64,000 bases of DNA from Xiphophorus maculatus (GCF_002775205.1 NC_036459.1:1-64000); one strand, 5' to 3'; positions 1-27,650 are shown, counted from the first letter of the stretch. The notes: a model not told the origin generated them from the letters alone. Made by a program: numbers and translations.

Positions 1-3000
1 CTGGTAGTCGCTGCTCCCAAAGGGGATGCAGTAGCAGAGTCCGCTCTCATGGCGGTGTTTGACCTGATGCTCTGCGTCGGCATTTATCACACACAGCAAG
101 TTTTTCTCCAGCAGCTCTGAACTGCTCAGCACCGAGCCGTAGTACGCGAAGGACGCCACAAACCTGCAGGACAGACAGAAACTAGATCCTGAGACTGTTT
201 TTGACCTGGATGCTCCGTTGTTCCCCTTCCTGCAGCTCCGGGTTCAGGTTAGCAGCTTACAAAAATATAAATGCATGTAAATGTAGACTTTGACACTTTT
301 GACACAAAGTGCTGTAGTAAACAGAAATAAAAAACACACAACTTTATTTTCACAAAAATCCTGAACTCAGAAGCAAATAGGTGACAAGAATTTTTACGAG
401 ACCAATGTACTGTAGTGTTGATGGTGATGGACTCGGACTGATTCTGACAGCATGTTCTCAAAGATGAGCAAACTTTACCATGAGTACCAGAGCAGGAGGG
501 ACGTCCTCCTGAAGGTGGGACTGAACAGAATCCTCCAGCTGCCACGTTCCCTCTGGGAAACAAATGTCACGCCATAAATCTATTTTTTCTCTTAAATGTG
601 ATTTTAAGATCAGCATGTCAACAAAATGCATCTTCTAAAGGGATTACACACACACACTCACCCCTACATGTTAAACACATACATAAAAACCACTGAACAT
701 GACGGTAACAGCTCAAGTCATATTTTGAAACAAACACAGCAGAAAACAATGGATTAAGGCAGGCAACCATCAGTCATCTGAAGTTTATGCTTATGATTTT
801 TTCTGCTTCTTATCATAATGAAACAAGAAGAGAATTGTCCATTGCTGTTCCTAGACGCTTCCCTTTAGAGGGTTTTTAAGCCACTTCCAACTTTGATGAG
901 ATCTGAGAGCAGAATTAAACTCTGACGTCTGTCCTGGCCTGAGAGCAGAGGGACGTCTGGGTTTTCCGTCTGGACGTGTTAACTCAACAACAGAACCTGG
1001 TCAACGCAGAAGAAAATGGAGAGATGGACAGAAGCTCCCAACTTCGCTCTGGGTGAGATGGATTTTAAATGGGAAAATATGCAGCAACAGAACTACTGCA
1101 TCATTGTTTGAGCCATGATGCAACATCAGGCCACAGCAAGAATTGCAAGTCTTCACAGTAGTCAAGGTATTTCCTGTGTAATTCTAGGAAGATGAGACAG
1201 GAAGCAGAAAATACCAGAGCAGGCTCCACCAGCCGTCCAGGAGGAAGAGAAGCTCGGTTCATTCTGGCGATCCTCTGCAGGGTTTTGACGGCAGCATCGA
1301 CTTTCCCTGCTGACACGTTGTAACGGGCCGACTCAGGAATAAACTGGGGGATGTCAGTTCAAACAGAAACATCACATGCTTTGACTGGGACAGGCATGAC
1401 AGAAACACACAATTGGAGCAGAGCCTGCACCTTGAAGAGGAAGATGAGGATGATGCTTGGTGTGATGGAGAGCCGGATCATCCATCTCCAGCCCATAGTG
1501 GGAACCACCAGCATGCCAAGGAGGATGATGAGCATGGAGCCGGTCATCCAGAAGATCTGAAACACAAAGAGCTTCAGTGCTTCTGTTGTTTTGAGAAAGA
1601 AAGGTTGAGAGAGCAGAACTCACGGTGCCCAGAGGCAGCAGGTAGGCTCGATACTTGGCAGGGATGAACTCTGTCTTCAACACAAACCTAAAGAGCAAAC
1701 AAACCATGTTTAGCTAATCAGAGAGCAGGATTTTCAGTCTATTGCTGCTTTGTGTGAGCTGACCCCTGTGACACTCCTGCAACGCCGCAGCCCACCATGC
1801 TGCGCAGGAAGATAAACCAGCCGTACGTTGGAGCAAACGACGTGAGCAGAGAGAAATAGGCGCTCCACACATAACCTCCAAACACAACCTGAATGAAACA
1901 CAAAGACCCAAGAAGAAGCACACAGAAAAAAATCAATGGCACTGCAACTGAAATCGGTCATTTCCTACCTTCCAGCGTCCGTATCTGTCAGCGATGTAAC
2001 CGGCCAAAACTCCACAAACCATGAAGCCGACGAACACCATCTGAAGGAGACATTCGGTCAGTCAGTCATCGACAGCGTAAACGCTAAACGTCCTGTACTT
2101 GTAGAGCGCCAGAGGACATTCAGTCACTCACAAACTGATGGTGGTGAGTTACTGGATCGTAGTCACTGCTGTCTGACAGAACCGAGTGTCATAAAGTCAA
2201 ATCTTCACAATGTAGGCTGAAATAATCCCTTATTAATGCACTCTATTCATTCTGGTGTCCTAAAAGCGATGACTATGACTGTTAAATTATGTCTAAATGC
2301 TTTTGAAGCGGTTATGATAAACTGTTCATTTGGATACATGCTAAATAAAACTAGTTTCCAACATTAACACTAAATGAATGAACACGTCCTCTCTGTTCTT
2401 ATTATGGACTCCTGAAAACAGAAAATGTTGGGAACCAGCAACAAATGTGGCCGTCGATGAACAAACTGTCCGGTTGGAACGTGGTGAAGGTGGCAGCACA
2501 GATCTTCTGCTCTCCATCCAGATAAACGGCCTGACATCAGCCTGACTTTGATCAGGTTCATAGCAGGAAAAAGAGCATTCTGGGTAAAAGTTACAGAAAC
2601 AGCAGACATGTTCACATTGGTAGTCCGGCCTCCTCCAATCAATACCTGATCTTTATTCACAACATTAGCTTCAACAGTGCAATACCATCATAACAAGTAG
2701 GATTTCCATGCGACCGTATGATTTCTGGGAGTGAGCTGTTAATCATATCTCGTTACACACAATTACACTAAAATTTGTCACACAAATGGAAAAACGTGGC
2801 AAACTTTGATCCACCACCCTTCAGCTAATCGTTTGCTGAAGCTTCTTCTCCGGTTTTCTCTTCACCTGGATTTGATGGACCTGGAACAGACTTCCTGCTT
2901 GGCTTTTCCACATTTAGTTCAAAGAGAGGTTCCCCAAGGTCAAAGGTCATGGTCAGGAGGAGAGTCCAGGAAGTTTTGCAGGACCATGTTAACAGCCGTC

Positions 3001-5869
3001 TCTAGCTAAAGACATTCCTGAAGTTGCACATTTCCAGATAAAACAGGAAGTGGTCTGGCCCAAAACTGTCTGGGAAAATGAGTTCTGGTCTGACACAACC
3101 AAACTGGAACCACAGGTCCAAAACGTATCACTGGAAGGAAACCGTACCATAGCAAAGCATGGTGGTGGCAGCATTATGCCCATGAACTGAAGGTACTGTG
3201 AAGGTTGAGGACCTTAGGAACTGGTCTAGATATCAGTGGGTCCAGATGAACAGCAGAATGGCTTCTTAGGAGGAACATTAGAAAAGTTCTGAAACATTCA
3301 GGATTCAGAACTCAGTCTGACAGAAACCTGCAGGTTCTCATGAAGGCAGCTACTCTGAAGCTGCTGCTTTGTCCATCTGACAGAGCGAGCGAGAGAGAGA
3401 GCTTTCACAAGGCAGGTTGGGAAGATCATTGAATGGTGAAGATGTGAGATGATGCCAGAGTTCTACCAAAAAGAACTGATAGCTGAATCAAAAGGCAAAT
3501 TATTACTTTTCATCTCTGAACTTTGAAGCAACCAGGTTATTGCAGTCCAGACATTTTTCTCTCTACCAGAATAGTTTGTCGTCAGTTAATTGTACAATCT
3601 CAAATTATTGTTGAGAAACTTCAAAAAAAAAATCATCATTTTTACCATCACACAAACCTGTCATTTCAACAAGGATGTGTGTTACTTTGAGGACCTCTGT
3701 CTGGAGTTTGGGATCCTCAGGAGGATCTGGAGAGGGAGGAAGTGTCAGGAAATCATACCTGCAACCTAACACAATATTCTGAGGACAACCAATATGAAAA
3801 AATAAACCAGAAATTAGGTCGTTGTCATCATCATCCTGCACTTATAAAGTTTCTTGGTTTCCTGTTTTAAGAAGTCTGAAAGCAAAACTTTCAGACTTCC
3901 ATCTTCAAAACATGAATGGACTGATATCATCCTGATCTGTAGTCATGGATCCTGGAGCGCTCTCCTTTTGTTCTCCTCAGAAAAATCCCTCCAGACAGAA
4001 GTTCAGCTTCTTTTCAAATCTTGAGTACCAAACTATTCAGAGATTGTGCCAGTCCAGTTCTCCAACAGTTTCTTGAGTTAATGAGGGTTAATAAAATGTT
4101 AGTTAATAAAATGTTCGAAATGTTATCAAAGTTCTGCTTTGAATGTCTCCATAACCTCTGCACTGCAGCTCACCTTCAACAACATTTCAGATCATTTGAG
4201 TGACGTTCAGCTGAGTTTTATCAAAGATATTTGTGACACAGAGTTGAGTTTCTGCGTGGTTTGGCTTGGATGACAGAAACTCACCGTGGAGACGAGGGCG
4301 ACCTGCCAGTCCTCCAAGCGCCACTCGCATCGAATCTCTGGAGAAACCACAGCTAGCAGCATGATCTCCATGGCTTCCACAATCTGCACAAAAACACAGC
4401 GTCAGTGTGCAGATGTCCCGCCTTCACTGCAGCTCTGCTGGGGCGAAGACAGACTCACATTGGCACTGCCCATGATGACAAACAGCAGGACATGGAAGCG
4501 TCCAAAGCCGATGGTTTCCACAGCTTGCTCCACAGTGAACTTCTCATCTGCTGCAGCTGAAAACAGTCCAGAGATTCTTTGGAGATTAAATTCCTCCAGA
4601 TCTGCACAGACGTCCACCTCCACTAGATTTATCTGGAGAATCTGTCGCACAGCTGGAGCAAGTCATGGACTCGTTCTGTCATCTTGTTGGAAATACTATG
4701 TTCCCTCACCAGCTCTCTATGAGAAACACCTGACCAGTTGCTGGTTAACACAAAGAGTCACTTAGCCAATCATGTGACAGCAACTCAACACATCTAGACA
4801 TGTGGAAAACAACTGACTGAAATTTAAAGCAAGCAACAGAATGGAGAAGAAGGGTGTAAAGGACATCAAGTAATGGAGTTTTATTTTGAAGGACTAGAAG
4901 TGCTAACTAGTTCTAGATGACAAAAAGGCAACAATAACTCAAATAGCCACTGGTTACCACCAAAGCATGCAGAACGGGATCTGTGAATGCACAACACGCC
5001 GAACCTTGAAGCAGATGAGCTACAACAGCAGAAGACCAGACCAGGTGCTACTTTCTATCAGCTAACAGGAAACTAAGGCTACACCAAAACTGGACCAGAA
5101 CAGGTTGGGGGAACAATACTTGGTCCAATGACCATCTGCCAGTACCAACTGAGTCTCAGCTGAGCCTTCCAGCAGGATAACGTCATTTCATCCAGATCAG
5201 ACCATCTGCAACGTGGACTTGTCTGTTCTCCAATGGCTTCCTCTGAAGTGCAGCGCATCGTTAGGAAGTTTGTGACCTGGAGCTTCTCACCATGGATCTG
5301 TAGCTGATTGATTTGTTGTCATTTCAATATGCACCAAAATCTCACTGGAATGTTTCTGAAACTCTTGTTGAATCTCAGCCACAAAGAGTCAAAGCAGTCC
5401 TGAAGACTGGTACCGACCCGGTTCTGGCAAGGTGTACTTAATAAAGTGGCCAGTGAGACTGTGTGATGGGAACTTTTGTATGCATGTTGGAAGGGAAAAT
5501 GTACATAATTATTATTGCAGTTTATTGTTTGATAATTCCTCCTTACATATGATGCGACTTCCATGTGGATCTTTAGTTGCACCTTGAAATCTGTAATTAA
5601 TCAGCAAAATAATCAGATATCTGGAAACTTCATCAATACTCCAGACTTCTAGCCTCTCATCCTCCGATTTCTCTCTTCTCAGATGAATAATTATATTTTT
5701 CTAAATAATTATCTGTCCAGGTAAAACCAGATGTGTCAGCATTTACCTGATCATCAAACTCACCATTGTTGCTGTTGTTGCCCTGCGAGTTGCCTGTAGG
5801 TTTTTCTTGCAGTTCCACCTGCTGCAGATGGATGGCGCTCACCAGCTGAGTTTTCATAGAGTCCGTCAT
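1..5869 (-). CDS. svopl: SVOPL, SV2-related MFS transporter-like protein (3' end beyond the window)
   Basis: Ten exons in phase on the minus strand: 5869-5764, 4550-4459, 4383-4285, 2040-1969, 1888-1764, 1687-1624, 1556-1431, 1343-1215, 552-479, 163-1. They give 350 codons with no internal stop. Recognisable family stretches in order are FTVEQAVETIGFGRFH, the TM1 segment EAMEIMLLAVVSP, the MFS loop motif ADRYGRWK, PTMGWRW, FIPESARYNV, and SFAYYGSVLSSSELLE just before the left edge. These match vertebrate SVOPL better than SVOP from memory (EAMEIML, CEWRLEDWQVAL, SFAYYG). Known role: a predicted 12-TM organic-ion type transporter of the major facilitator superfamily, substrate unsettled. About six TM segments lie in the visible part; the C-terminal half is off the window. 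Every listed junction has AG before and GT after the exon. The start at 5869 is the first ATG of the exon, but an alternative first exon exists at 6725-6683. Confidence 0.93.
3060..3230 (+). mobile_element. Tc1-like transposase relic in a svopl intron
   Basis: Around 3141-3183 the plus strand reads TIAKHGGGSIMPM, the remnant of the conserved Tc1-family KHGGGSIMLWGCF block. No long open frame surrounds it, so this is a decayed fragment lying in the intron between the 4285 and 2040 exons. The boundaries are approximate. Confidence 0.6.
5425..5465. repeat. Dispersed repeat end, shared with 26890-26927
   Basis: The stretch reads ggtgtacttaataaagtggc and continues cagtgaga. A near copy (gtgcctaataaagtggccag) occurs at 26896-26925 inside the kiaa1549 region. 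Two copies in one window mark an interspersed repeat, probably an end of a DNA element common in fish. No full element could be bounded. Confidence 0.45.
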
Positions 5870-5877
5870 TATAAAAG

Positions 5878-6083
5878 CAGGAGTGTCAAACTCCAGTCCT
5901 GGAGGCCCGGTGTCCTGAAACTTTTAGATGAGCCTCTGCTGAACCACACCTGAACAGAATAATGAGGTGATTAAGGTTCTGGAGAACTGATCCACACCAG
6001 GATGAGGTGATGAAGCCGTTTCATTCCAGGGTTTTGTATCTGTGGCTCATCTAAAACCTGGAGACCTGGAGTTTGACAGCCTG
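5878..6083. mobile_element. hAT-type MITE abutting the svopl start codon
   Basis: The element begins CAGGAGTGTCAAACTCCAG and ends CTGGAGTTTGACAGCCTG, an inverted-repeat pair. Its body is clearly similar to the MITE at 46711-46928 (shared CTTTTAGATGAGCCTCTGCT and CTGGAGAACTGATC blocks). The eight bases on each side, tataaaag and tcctaaag, are an imperfect (6 of 8) target duplication. The left boundary is only 8 bases 5' of the svopl ATG at 5869 on the minus strand, so the element lies in the 5' UTR, an acceptor region or the promoter of that exon. Confidence 0.75.
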
Positions 6084-6419
6084 TCCTAAAGCAAGAATCG
6101 TTTCTTTCAGAAACATTTCCTTTCCTGCAGCACCAAACTGAAACCTCAGACTTTACTCACACTGTCAGTCGCTTTCCATCAGTTTTACAAGGATTTGCCA
6201 AATTAGAGCCACCGCTAATTATATTTGACTTTTTCTATTTTCCCCGATGCTTTAATTAACTCGTCAAAATCAAATTAATACAAATGTTTTAAAAATAAGT
6301 GTTTGTGGGTCTTTTTTTGCTCATTTACAACATATTTAATAATAAACTGAATATCAACATACATGAAGCCTGTTTGTGTTTTTTTTTGTTTTTTTAATTC
6401 AACAGTAGCTGGAGAAAAG

Positions 6420-6475
6420 AGACGGTCCGGACCGGGAATCGAACCGGGGACCGCAGTGGCTCAGGCTCTTCTCCC
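6420..6475 (-). repeat. tRNA-like box B remnant
   Basis: On the minus strand the sequence contains GGTTCGATTCCCGG, a good polymerase III box B, preceded by ggtcccc. The arms of the T stem have a central mismatch, and I find no matching acceptor stem or anticodon arm. It is therefore a tRNA-derived fragment (SINE head or tRNA pseudogene), not a working tRNA gene. Confidence 0.35.
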
Positions 6476-6682
6476 TCAATATTAGTCGGTGGTCTCGAGT
6501 TCTACACCTCACCTGTACGCACTCAGGTGTTCCTACGCTCAACCGGCTTTAACGTGCTGACGTCGGTGGGCGGAGCTTACCGATCCTGTGCCGTATGTGA
6601 GATCATCCGTACCTGCTGTTGTTCGGAAGGAGGTCCGTGTTTAAAGCGCACTGGACCCAATGGAAGGAGCGAACCGACTCAC

Positions 6683-6725
6683 CCTGATGTTGGAGCCGAA
6701 CGCTGATCCTCTGCTGGGTTTTCAT
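6683..6725 (-). CDS. svopl: Candidate alternative first coding exon of svopl
   Basis: An ATG at 6725 opens 14 codons (MKTQQRISVRLQHQ) and ends with one extra G before a strong donor, gtgagt. The 5869-5764 exon also ends with one extra G, so both can splice in phase to the exon starting at 4550. The stretch lies at the right place for a first exon. The peptide has no family signature of its own, so this rests only on splice-site strength and phase. Confidence 0.35.
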
Positions 6726-8546
6726 GCCGCAAATCGTCGCAGTGAAGATGAAGAAAAGCTCTGCTCCTCCTCCTCACCTGCTCAGGTACATCAGGAAGTA
6801 TCACCGAGCCAGCGGGTGGAGGGAGCTGCGTTCGGCGATAGGAGGAGTCCGGTTCCGCCCAAAGCCTGCAGGTGAGGAGGATCATTAACGCAAACAACAG
6901 AGAACCAGAACGACCAGAAAACAAGTTGGGAAAGAAAAGGAGCAGCCCAGATTTCATCAGCCAGACTGGAACCGAACCAGAACATAAATCTGCTGTGTTT
7001 ACTGAGCAGTGACTCAAAAGTAACGAAATATGGAGCTTTCTGGGTTGAACATGTTCTCTATCAGGATAAAAACATCTCCAGAAATAAACAGGTCTTTGTG
7101 TTTTGAGATCAGAGGACTTTACAATAAAAGCAACGCTAATTTTAAGAAACACTTTAAAGTTGTTTTTTTTATCCCATATAAGAAATGATTTTCCAGCACA
7201 GCAGAGAAGCATTTAGAATGTTTAATCTGTTTAAAGTGAATAAAACCAGAAAATGTTCACAAATGACAACAACGGGTTTGACTCCGAATGTCTCTTTAAT
7301 GTCTGTTAACACAATCAGTCGGACTTGAAACACCAGATTACGAAGCTCACAGAGCGTCTAGGAGGCGAGGCTCGCCGTGAGACCCTGAGACCCGGCCCGG
7401 ACCGCCGGTCCCGCTTCAGATCACAGCTGGACTCACCGGGTCAGGGCGGGCCGTCGGGTTCTGAAGAACAAACAGGAATGTGGTTGAGCTCAGAGCAACA
7501 GCCGAGTGGATGTTCCTTCATGACAAAACTGCAGTTTTCACTGATGACCAGAGATTCTTCATTTCTCAGAGTGGGGTCAAAGGTCAAGGGTTGTTCATCA
7601 CTTTGTTTCCTACCCAGAATTAGTTTGGATGAACCCACCCTGCGCGACCACAGGTCTTTGGCTCCCATTCTGGGTCTCTTTGGACCCAACTCAAGCTTTG
7701 ACTTTACAATCAACTCATGGTTCGCCTGGCAGCCTGGAGACCATGAGGACGGTCCAGCTACCGCTTGTTCTAAACAAGTAGATCTACAATACCAGTTTTG
7801 TACTACAACGGTGAGTCAGTTGGTCCAAAAATCTACATAGTTCAGGTAAAAATGATACTGTACATTATTAGGTCCAATGTGACGAAGGAGAAAAAAAAAA
7901 AGCTTTTTTGCAGATGTGAGAATCACAAAACCCCAAACCGAATGTTTTTGGACACTGTTTGCTTAGTGAAGGATCTTCTGAGGTGCCGTCTCCTGGGTCT
8001 GCAGTTTGTCATGATGAACATCCACCTTGTGACTGTTTGCTGGAAACATTCAGGAGGAACCTGCAGACTGGAACATCTGCAGGACTTTTGTCCTTTTCAT
8101 GATGGTGATCTGATAACTTTCAGATCCACCTGGAGTCTGTGAAATAGCACCATGTGATCCTGTGGGCGTGGCCAAGCCCTACAGCTTGACGGACAGGTGC
8201 ATTGTCCAATCAGAGAGTTCCAAACCAGTAGCATTCTGCAGTTGGCCCATGAAGGATGAGTTGGCACCAGGCCCAGCTGATCTTCCAGTCCATTCAGCAA
8301 TCACAGATAAAATATTTGTTAGATATATTTATATATATATTTCTATTCAACATCATATCCACTTTCATTTATACACTATTTACTAGAACCATCTTCTTTT
8401 AGATCAAAAAATATCATTTGGAAATGTAATAAAAAAAGCTGATGAATAATGAGCCGAGACATTAATCACTGCTCACTGACCTAGACGTGAAACGACTCTT
8501 CACTGTTTGGACTTTTACATATTTTAGCAGCATGCTGAACATTATT

Positions 8547-8568
8547 GGGGTTAGGGTTAGGGTTAGCC
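8547..8568 (+). repeat. Short interstitial telomere-like repeat
   Basis: About three copies of GGGTTA occur in tandem. A shorter two-copy version lies near 10097. Such short runs are common in vertebrate DNA and do not by themselves mark a chromosome fusion. Confidence 0.6.
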
Positions 8569-9546
8569 AAAACAGCACCAAAAACAGCTAAAGCCTTGAC
8601 ATGGAGGAACATGCCAAGAAAAGCAGAAGCTCATGTGGAAACACAAACAGACAAAAGGTCAACGGCTTTTCAGAAAGCAACAGATTCTTTCAGCAGAGAG
8701 ACGCTGAATCAAAGTGTCAGGACAAGTTGGGCTTGTGGACGCCATGGGACAAAAGAAGAAGCAGCTTGTCCAAAACTGCACTTCAACTCCAGCATGGTCT
8801 CATCTAGATGTGTGCAGACTTCCAGTAAAGCTGCCACAAACAGGAAATAAACTAATAATGGCCCGTGCCTCAGGTTTGGTTGTTGAAGTCACATTAACTT
8901 TTCAGGAACCAGAACATGAAGCGTCCCAACTGCAGAAAGTCCAACACTAGCCCAATAGAGAATTCTCTTATTGTAGTTCAGTTAAATGAGGAATGGACAT
9001 TTTGATTCAGCTGGTTTATCCTAACAGGACAACATAGGAGCTTTTTTCTCCTCTAACAAAATTCAAGACCTCAGGAGGAATTCTAGGATCTGATGGAAAT
9101 ATGCAAACGTTCAGCTTGACTCGTATGTAGAAATGAAAAAGGACCTTATCCTTTCATTGGACAGAGTTGTCTGAACAATGTAGAGCGTTGTTATGGTTAC
9201 ATGTTGCTGTTAAAGAAGCTCTCAGCGAGACAAACACAGCTCTTTTACTGACCTGAGCAGAAACCAGTAAACCTCCGTCAGCCCGACTTTGAACCGAGGT
9301 GTTTGGACCAGAGCAGCACTTCTTATGTTTTATCACTAGGTCCTTTTCCCCTGAAACTTAAGCTCCCACCACCACAGAGTTCACTCTGGACATTTCCTGC
9401 TGCTGCAGGGTGGGGTCGCTTGGAAACCTCATGAAACTGAACAAGGTCTCATTCAGATGCTAAATGTGTGGGTCTGTTGCCGATAATTCTGTTTCAGCGA
9501 TTACGCTCCCAAAATATGAAAAGTTCCACCAAATCCCATGGAAACT

Positions 9547-9711
9547 AAACGTCACCAACAGCTCAGGTTGGTGACGTTTCTTTTTCTGCCCTAAACCTTC
9601 AATTTGACTCTGGTTCCTAAGTTTCTTTTCCTTTTCTCCTCTCCAAAACAGAGAGGAGAAAAGGAAAAGAAACTTAGGAGCCAGAGTCGAACTGAAGGTT
9701 TAGGGCAGAAA
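9547..9711. repeat. Two tandem hairpins (13-bp and 61-bp arms, each with a 7-nt loop)
   Basis: Hairpin one: arms 9547-9559 and 9567-9579, perfectly complementary, loop agctcag. Hairpin two: arms 9583-9643 and 9651-9711, 58 of 61 positions complementary, loop caaaaca. The three mismatches are transitions, and two still allow G-U pairing in RNA. The two hairpins are 3 bases apart. The arms resemble no coding exon nearby. Confidence 0.9.
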
Positions 9712-12119
9712 TGATGCTCTCTAGAATGGCCATGGGAGGGCGATAGTGAGAAATGTTGGAAATTACACTTTAGTTTGGATAGAAGCCAAAAAATGTCTAT
9801 TTTTATTATTATTTAAATGTTTCCAGCATTTATTTCTACCTGTGAACACCATCAGTCAGACAATTGATCTTCTCAATTTTATATATTAGTTGATTTTCCT
9901 ATTTTTCACTGATCCTTTGAAAAAAATAACATTCCAAGGTAGAAATAGATGATAATAACATTAATAATCATTCAAACCTACATGTTGCTCTTTAGCACGC
10001 TCAGAGGCGAGGCAGATGGAAACAGGAAGATGTTTCATCAGCAAAGTTTAAGTATTAAAGGCCAAGTTGTGCTGATGCCTCCTGTCTGTCACAAATGAGG
10101 GTTAGGGTTAGCTTCCTCTGAGCTTGTAATCTCTATTAAACTATGATGAGGTTAAACATATTAACAGACTTCCTTTAAGAAATTGGTTCGGTGTCTTTGA
10201 CTTCACTGGAAATGCCACAAACCAGAGATGGGGGGGGGGGAATGAGTCCAGGGGAAGTTCAGGCTGTTCACAGCAGAAACACGCCATCAGCACCAGAACA
10301 CACGGGACCGTCACTGAAAAGAGGAATCATTCTTTTCATGGCTGTTCTTCTTGTGTGCAGCATCAAACTGTTCATTGAGAAGCAGCTGCAGCTGAGAAGA
10401 ATATCAAGACTCCCATCTCCAACATAACATTAGCGCCATCTTCAGTGTCTACAGAAAACAGACGGGAGCAACAGATAAATCACAAAAAGCTGGAAAAGTG
10501 ATGATTTTGCTGCAATTTCTTTTTTTTTTTTTTACCACTGATACACAAACACACAAGCTAGCAGCGATGCAGCGCAACAAACGGCCTCAGAATCTACAGC
10601 AAGCTCAAACACAAGAGTTTACAACCATGGAACAGTAGTTTGGTCTTTTTTTGATTTAAATAAAGCATTTAAAGCATCATTTCATATATAAGCAATAAAA
10701 AATACAGAACATCTCAATACTCCAATAATAACTCTCACATTAATATTGTGCTCATTGGGATTCTATTTCTAAAAATTTCATTTATATACCTTTATATGAA
10801 CACACATACACACACACATATATATATGTATGTATTTGTGTGTGTGTATTTTTTCTAATAGTTTGTCATGCTGTCAGAACTTTGCTGCACCTCCTGCTAT
10901 AAACAGTGCAAATCTATTTTCTGTATGGTTGGTAGATGCATACATGATCACCATGGCTGATGGATCATGGAAGGCAGTATGTGGTCAATGTTTAAATGTA
11001 ATGAGGCTGACAATTAGCACCACAGGGAATCCAGAAAGATTACCCACTTCAGAACTTCAGAAGGAACGATACACCCCAAGAATGGGCAAATGCCCACAAG
11101 TTCTGGAAGGACAGTGAGCTTCACATGTTCCCTCTAGGTTAACAACGGCCTAATTATCCTGGAAACCATGATCTGCTGTAGATTTTCAGTTTCCCATTTA
11201 TCCCAGAAGGCTAAGAAGGTTGAATAAAGTCCACGTAAGAATCCTGACTAAACTAGAAAACACTGGAGCAACATCTTTAAAACTCTAAAAGGGGAAACCC
11301 ACACCAGATTATGCAGAAGGTCAATTTCATCCAGAAGTGATCATCTGCTGTAGAACCATAAGACCCATCATCGGGTCTACAAGGGTTCAGAAGTTTTCTT
11401 CATGTGAAGAATTACCTCAACAAGGACTGATGGGTCAGCCCAGCCTTCAGAACTCTAGAAGGGAGCAATGACCAAAGGTTTAAAGGAACCAGGAACTCAA
11501 AGACAACAGCAAAACAGTTTGCTGTACAATTCCTAGAGACATTCACTCTGCAAGGTCAACAATATTGTTTTAACCAAAAGAGCAGGATGTGTGGCTAACT
11601 CACTGAAGACCAATTGAAAACTCTCTGACTAAGATAGCTTCAGAAATTGAGAAGTACAATCCGAGTTCAAAAGTAAACCAATCGCGATGCTTCTGCTTCA
11701 GAACTCCAACAGGTATTATCCACTTCACAAGGCCAAGAGGGACGAGCTCCTAGAGTTGAAAGTAGATGACTAGACCACAAAAGGCCATCAACTTCACAAC
11801 TCCAGAGGCGCCTCTCGTTTCATGGTTGGGGGCTGTATTGTTGTTCCAGAAGTTCAAAAAGGATGATTCAGTGTAGAAGTCCAGGTCGGCCGATGCCTCG
11901 GTGATCTACTCCAGGAAGCACTTTAGTGGAAATGTGAATCTGGGCGATGAACTCAGGGGTAGTGGACCGACACATAAAAAGACAAAACCCTGTTAAGTCC
12001 TGGTGGTCGTCAGGAGACGCTGCCCTTTAGATCATGGGTATTTTATGCTTAGCGGCACAGTACTTAACCAACTAGTAGAACAGCTGCTGTAACTCCTGAT
12101 TTAAAAAGGTGCAGGTCAG

Positions 12120-26494
<14,375 letters not shown>

Positions 26495-27199
26495 TCCGGT
26501 CCCGGTCCCGAAGCTGGAGCCCAGCAGGATCACAGGGTCCAACATTCTCAGAGGGCCGGTGGTCCGACGGCGATGCTGGGAGCCGAGGGCCCGACAGGAG
26601 GACCTGGGCAGCAGGAGACACTCACCTGACTCACCTGCCATCAGTACAGGACGTGTTGTCATAGCGACAACACATCCTGACGGTTTAAAGCCGAACCAAA
26701 CTAATCTTACAGCTTCCTGTTGACCTTTCACTGACCTCCAGAGAAAAAGGCCCAGAGGTTCTGCTCTCCCTGATCCGACTGAACCTGGAGTCTGCAACAG
26801 AACCGTCTAAAGGTTCCGGCGGCAACACCAAGTTGCTCATGGAAACTGCAGCAGCTGTGATGTCATCAGGTCCAAGCAGAAGTTTCTCTAACCAGGTGTG
26901 CCTAATAAAGTGGCCAGTGAGAGGATACCTGGACCTGGTGAACCGGGCCAAGGTTCTGCTTCTTTGAAGGTCCAAAAGGCGTCAAGTTAACATTTTTAAC
27001 AAGTTAACACGGATTAAAAACGAACCAACTGGAATTTCTATCTCTGGAAATCTGGACCGGGTTTCTGGACCGGTTCGGTTCTCTGGACCGGTACAGATCC
27101 ATTAGCTCGCTGGTTGTTTCGTCATGAAGCAGCTCCTGTTTTTACTTTCATCAATTTGGACCTGAAAGGTTCGTGTTCAGGATTTCAGATCTGCTGATT

Positions 27200-27617
27200 G
27201 ATCAGGGTTCGGTACCGGTCCGTATCTGATGTCTGAGGCCCGGCTCCTCACACCTCTGACGGTTCGGTCCGGCGCGGCCTGGTTCGGTCCGGTCTCCTCT
27301 CACATTGACCCACTTATGAGCCCAATCGAAGCCATCCGGTCACTGCAGAACACCAGAATCCAGATTCCTGACGGTTCCGGAACCGGAGACTCCTCCCTTC
27401 TGCATCCGAGGCTGAAGGCTCCGCAGCGGGCACAGAGCCGCAGCTGCAGCCACCTAAAGACACCGAGCTCCGGGGATGCAGATCAGCCCCAGGGATCCGA
27501 ACCGAACCGAACCATCAGCACCATAGCATGCTTTAAAACCTCAACCAGCAGCCGGACCTACCTGCCATCCTGGAGATGCGGTTCGGGCGCGTCACGCCTC
27601 TCCACTCCGCGCCGTGA

Positions 27618-27650
<33 letters not shown>

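Larger units (their letters stand above)
6900..12119. other. Intergenic region between svopl and kiaa1549
   Basis: No coding exon recognised on either strand. It holds short telomere-like GGGTTA repeats (8547-8568 and near 10097), the paired hairpins at 9547-9711, a G run near 10220, a T run near 10520 and a TG/CA plus TA-rich patch at 10795-10850. In human the ATP6V0A4 and TMEM213 genes lie between SVOPL and KIAA1549; I see no trace of either here. Confidence 0.6.

Noticed and set aside
8547..8568. Chromosome-fusion scar from telomere repeats
   Set aside because: Only about three GGGTTA copies, in one orientation; common background.
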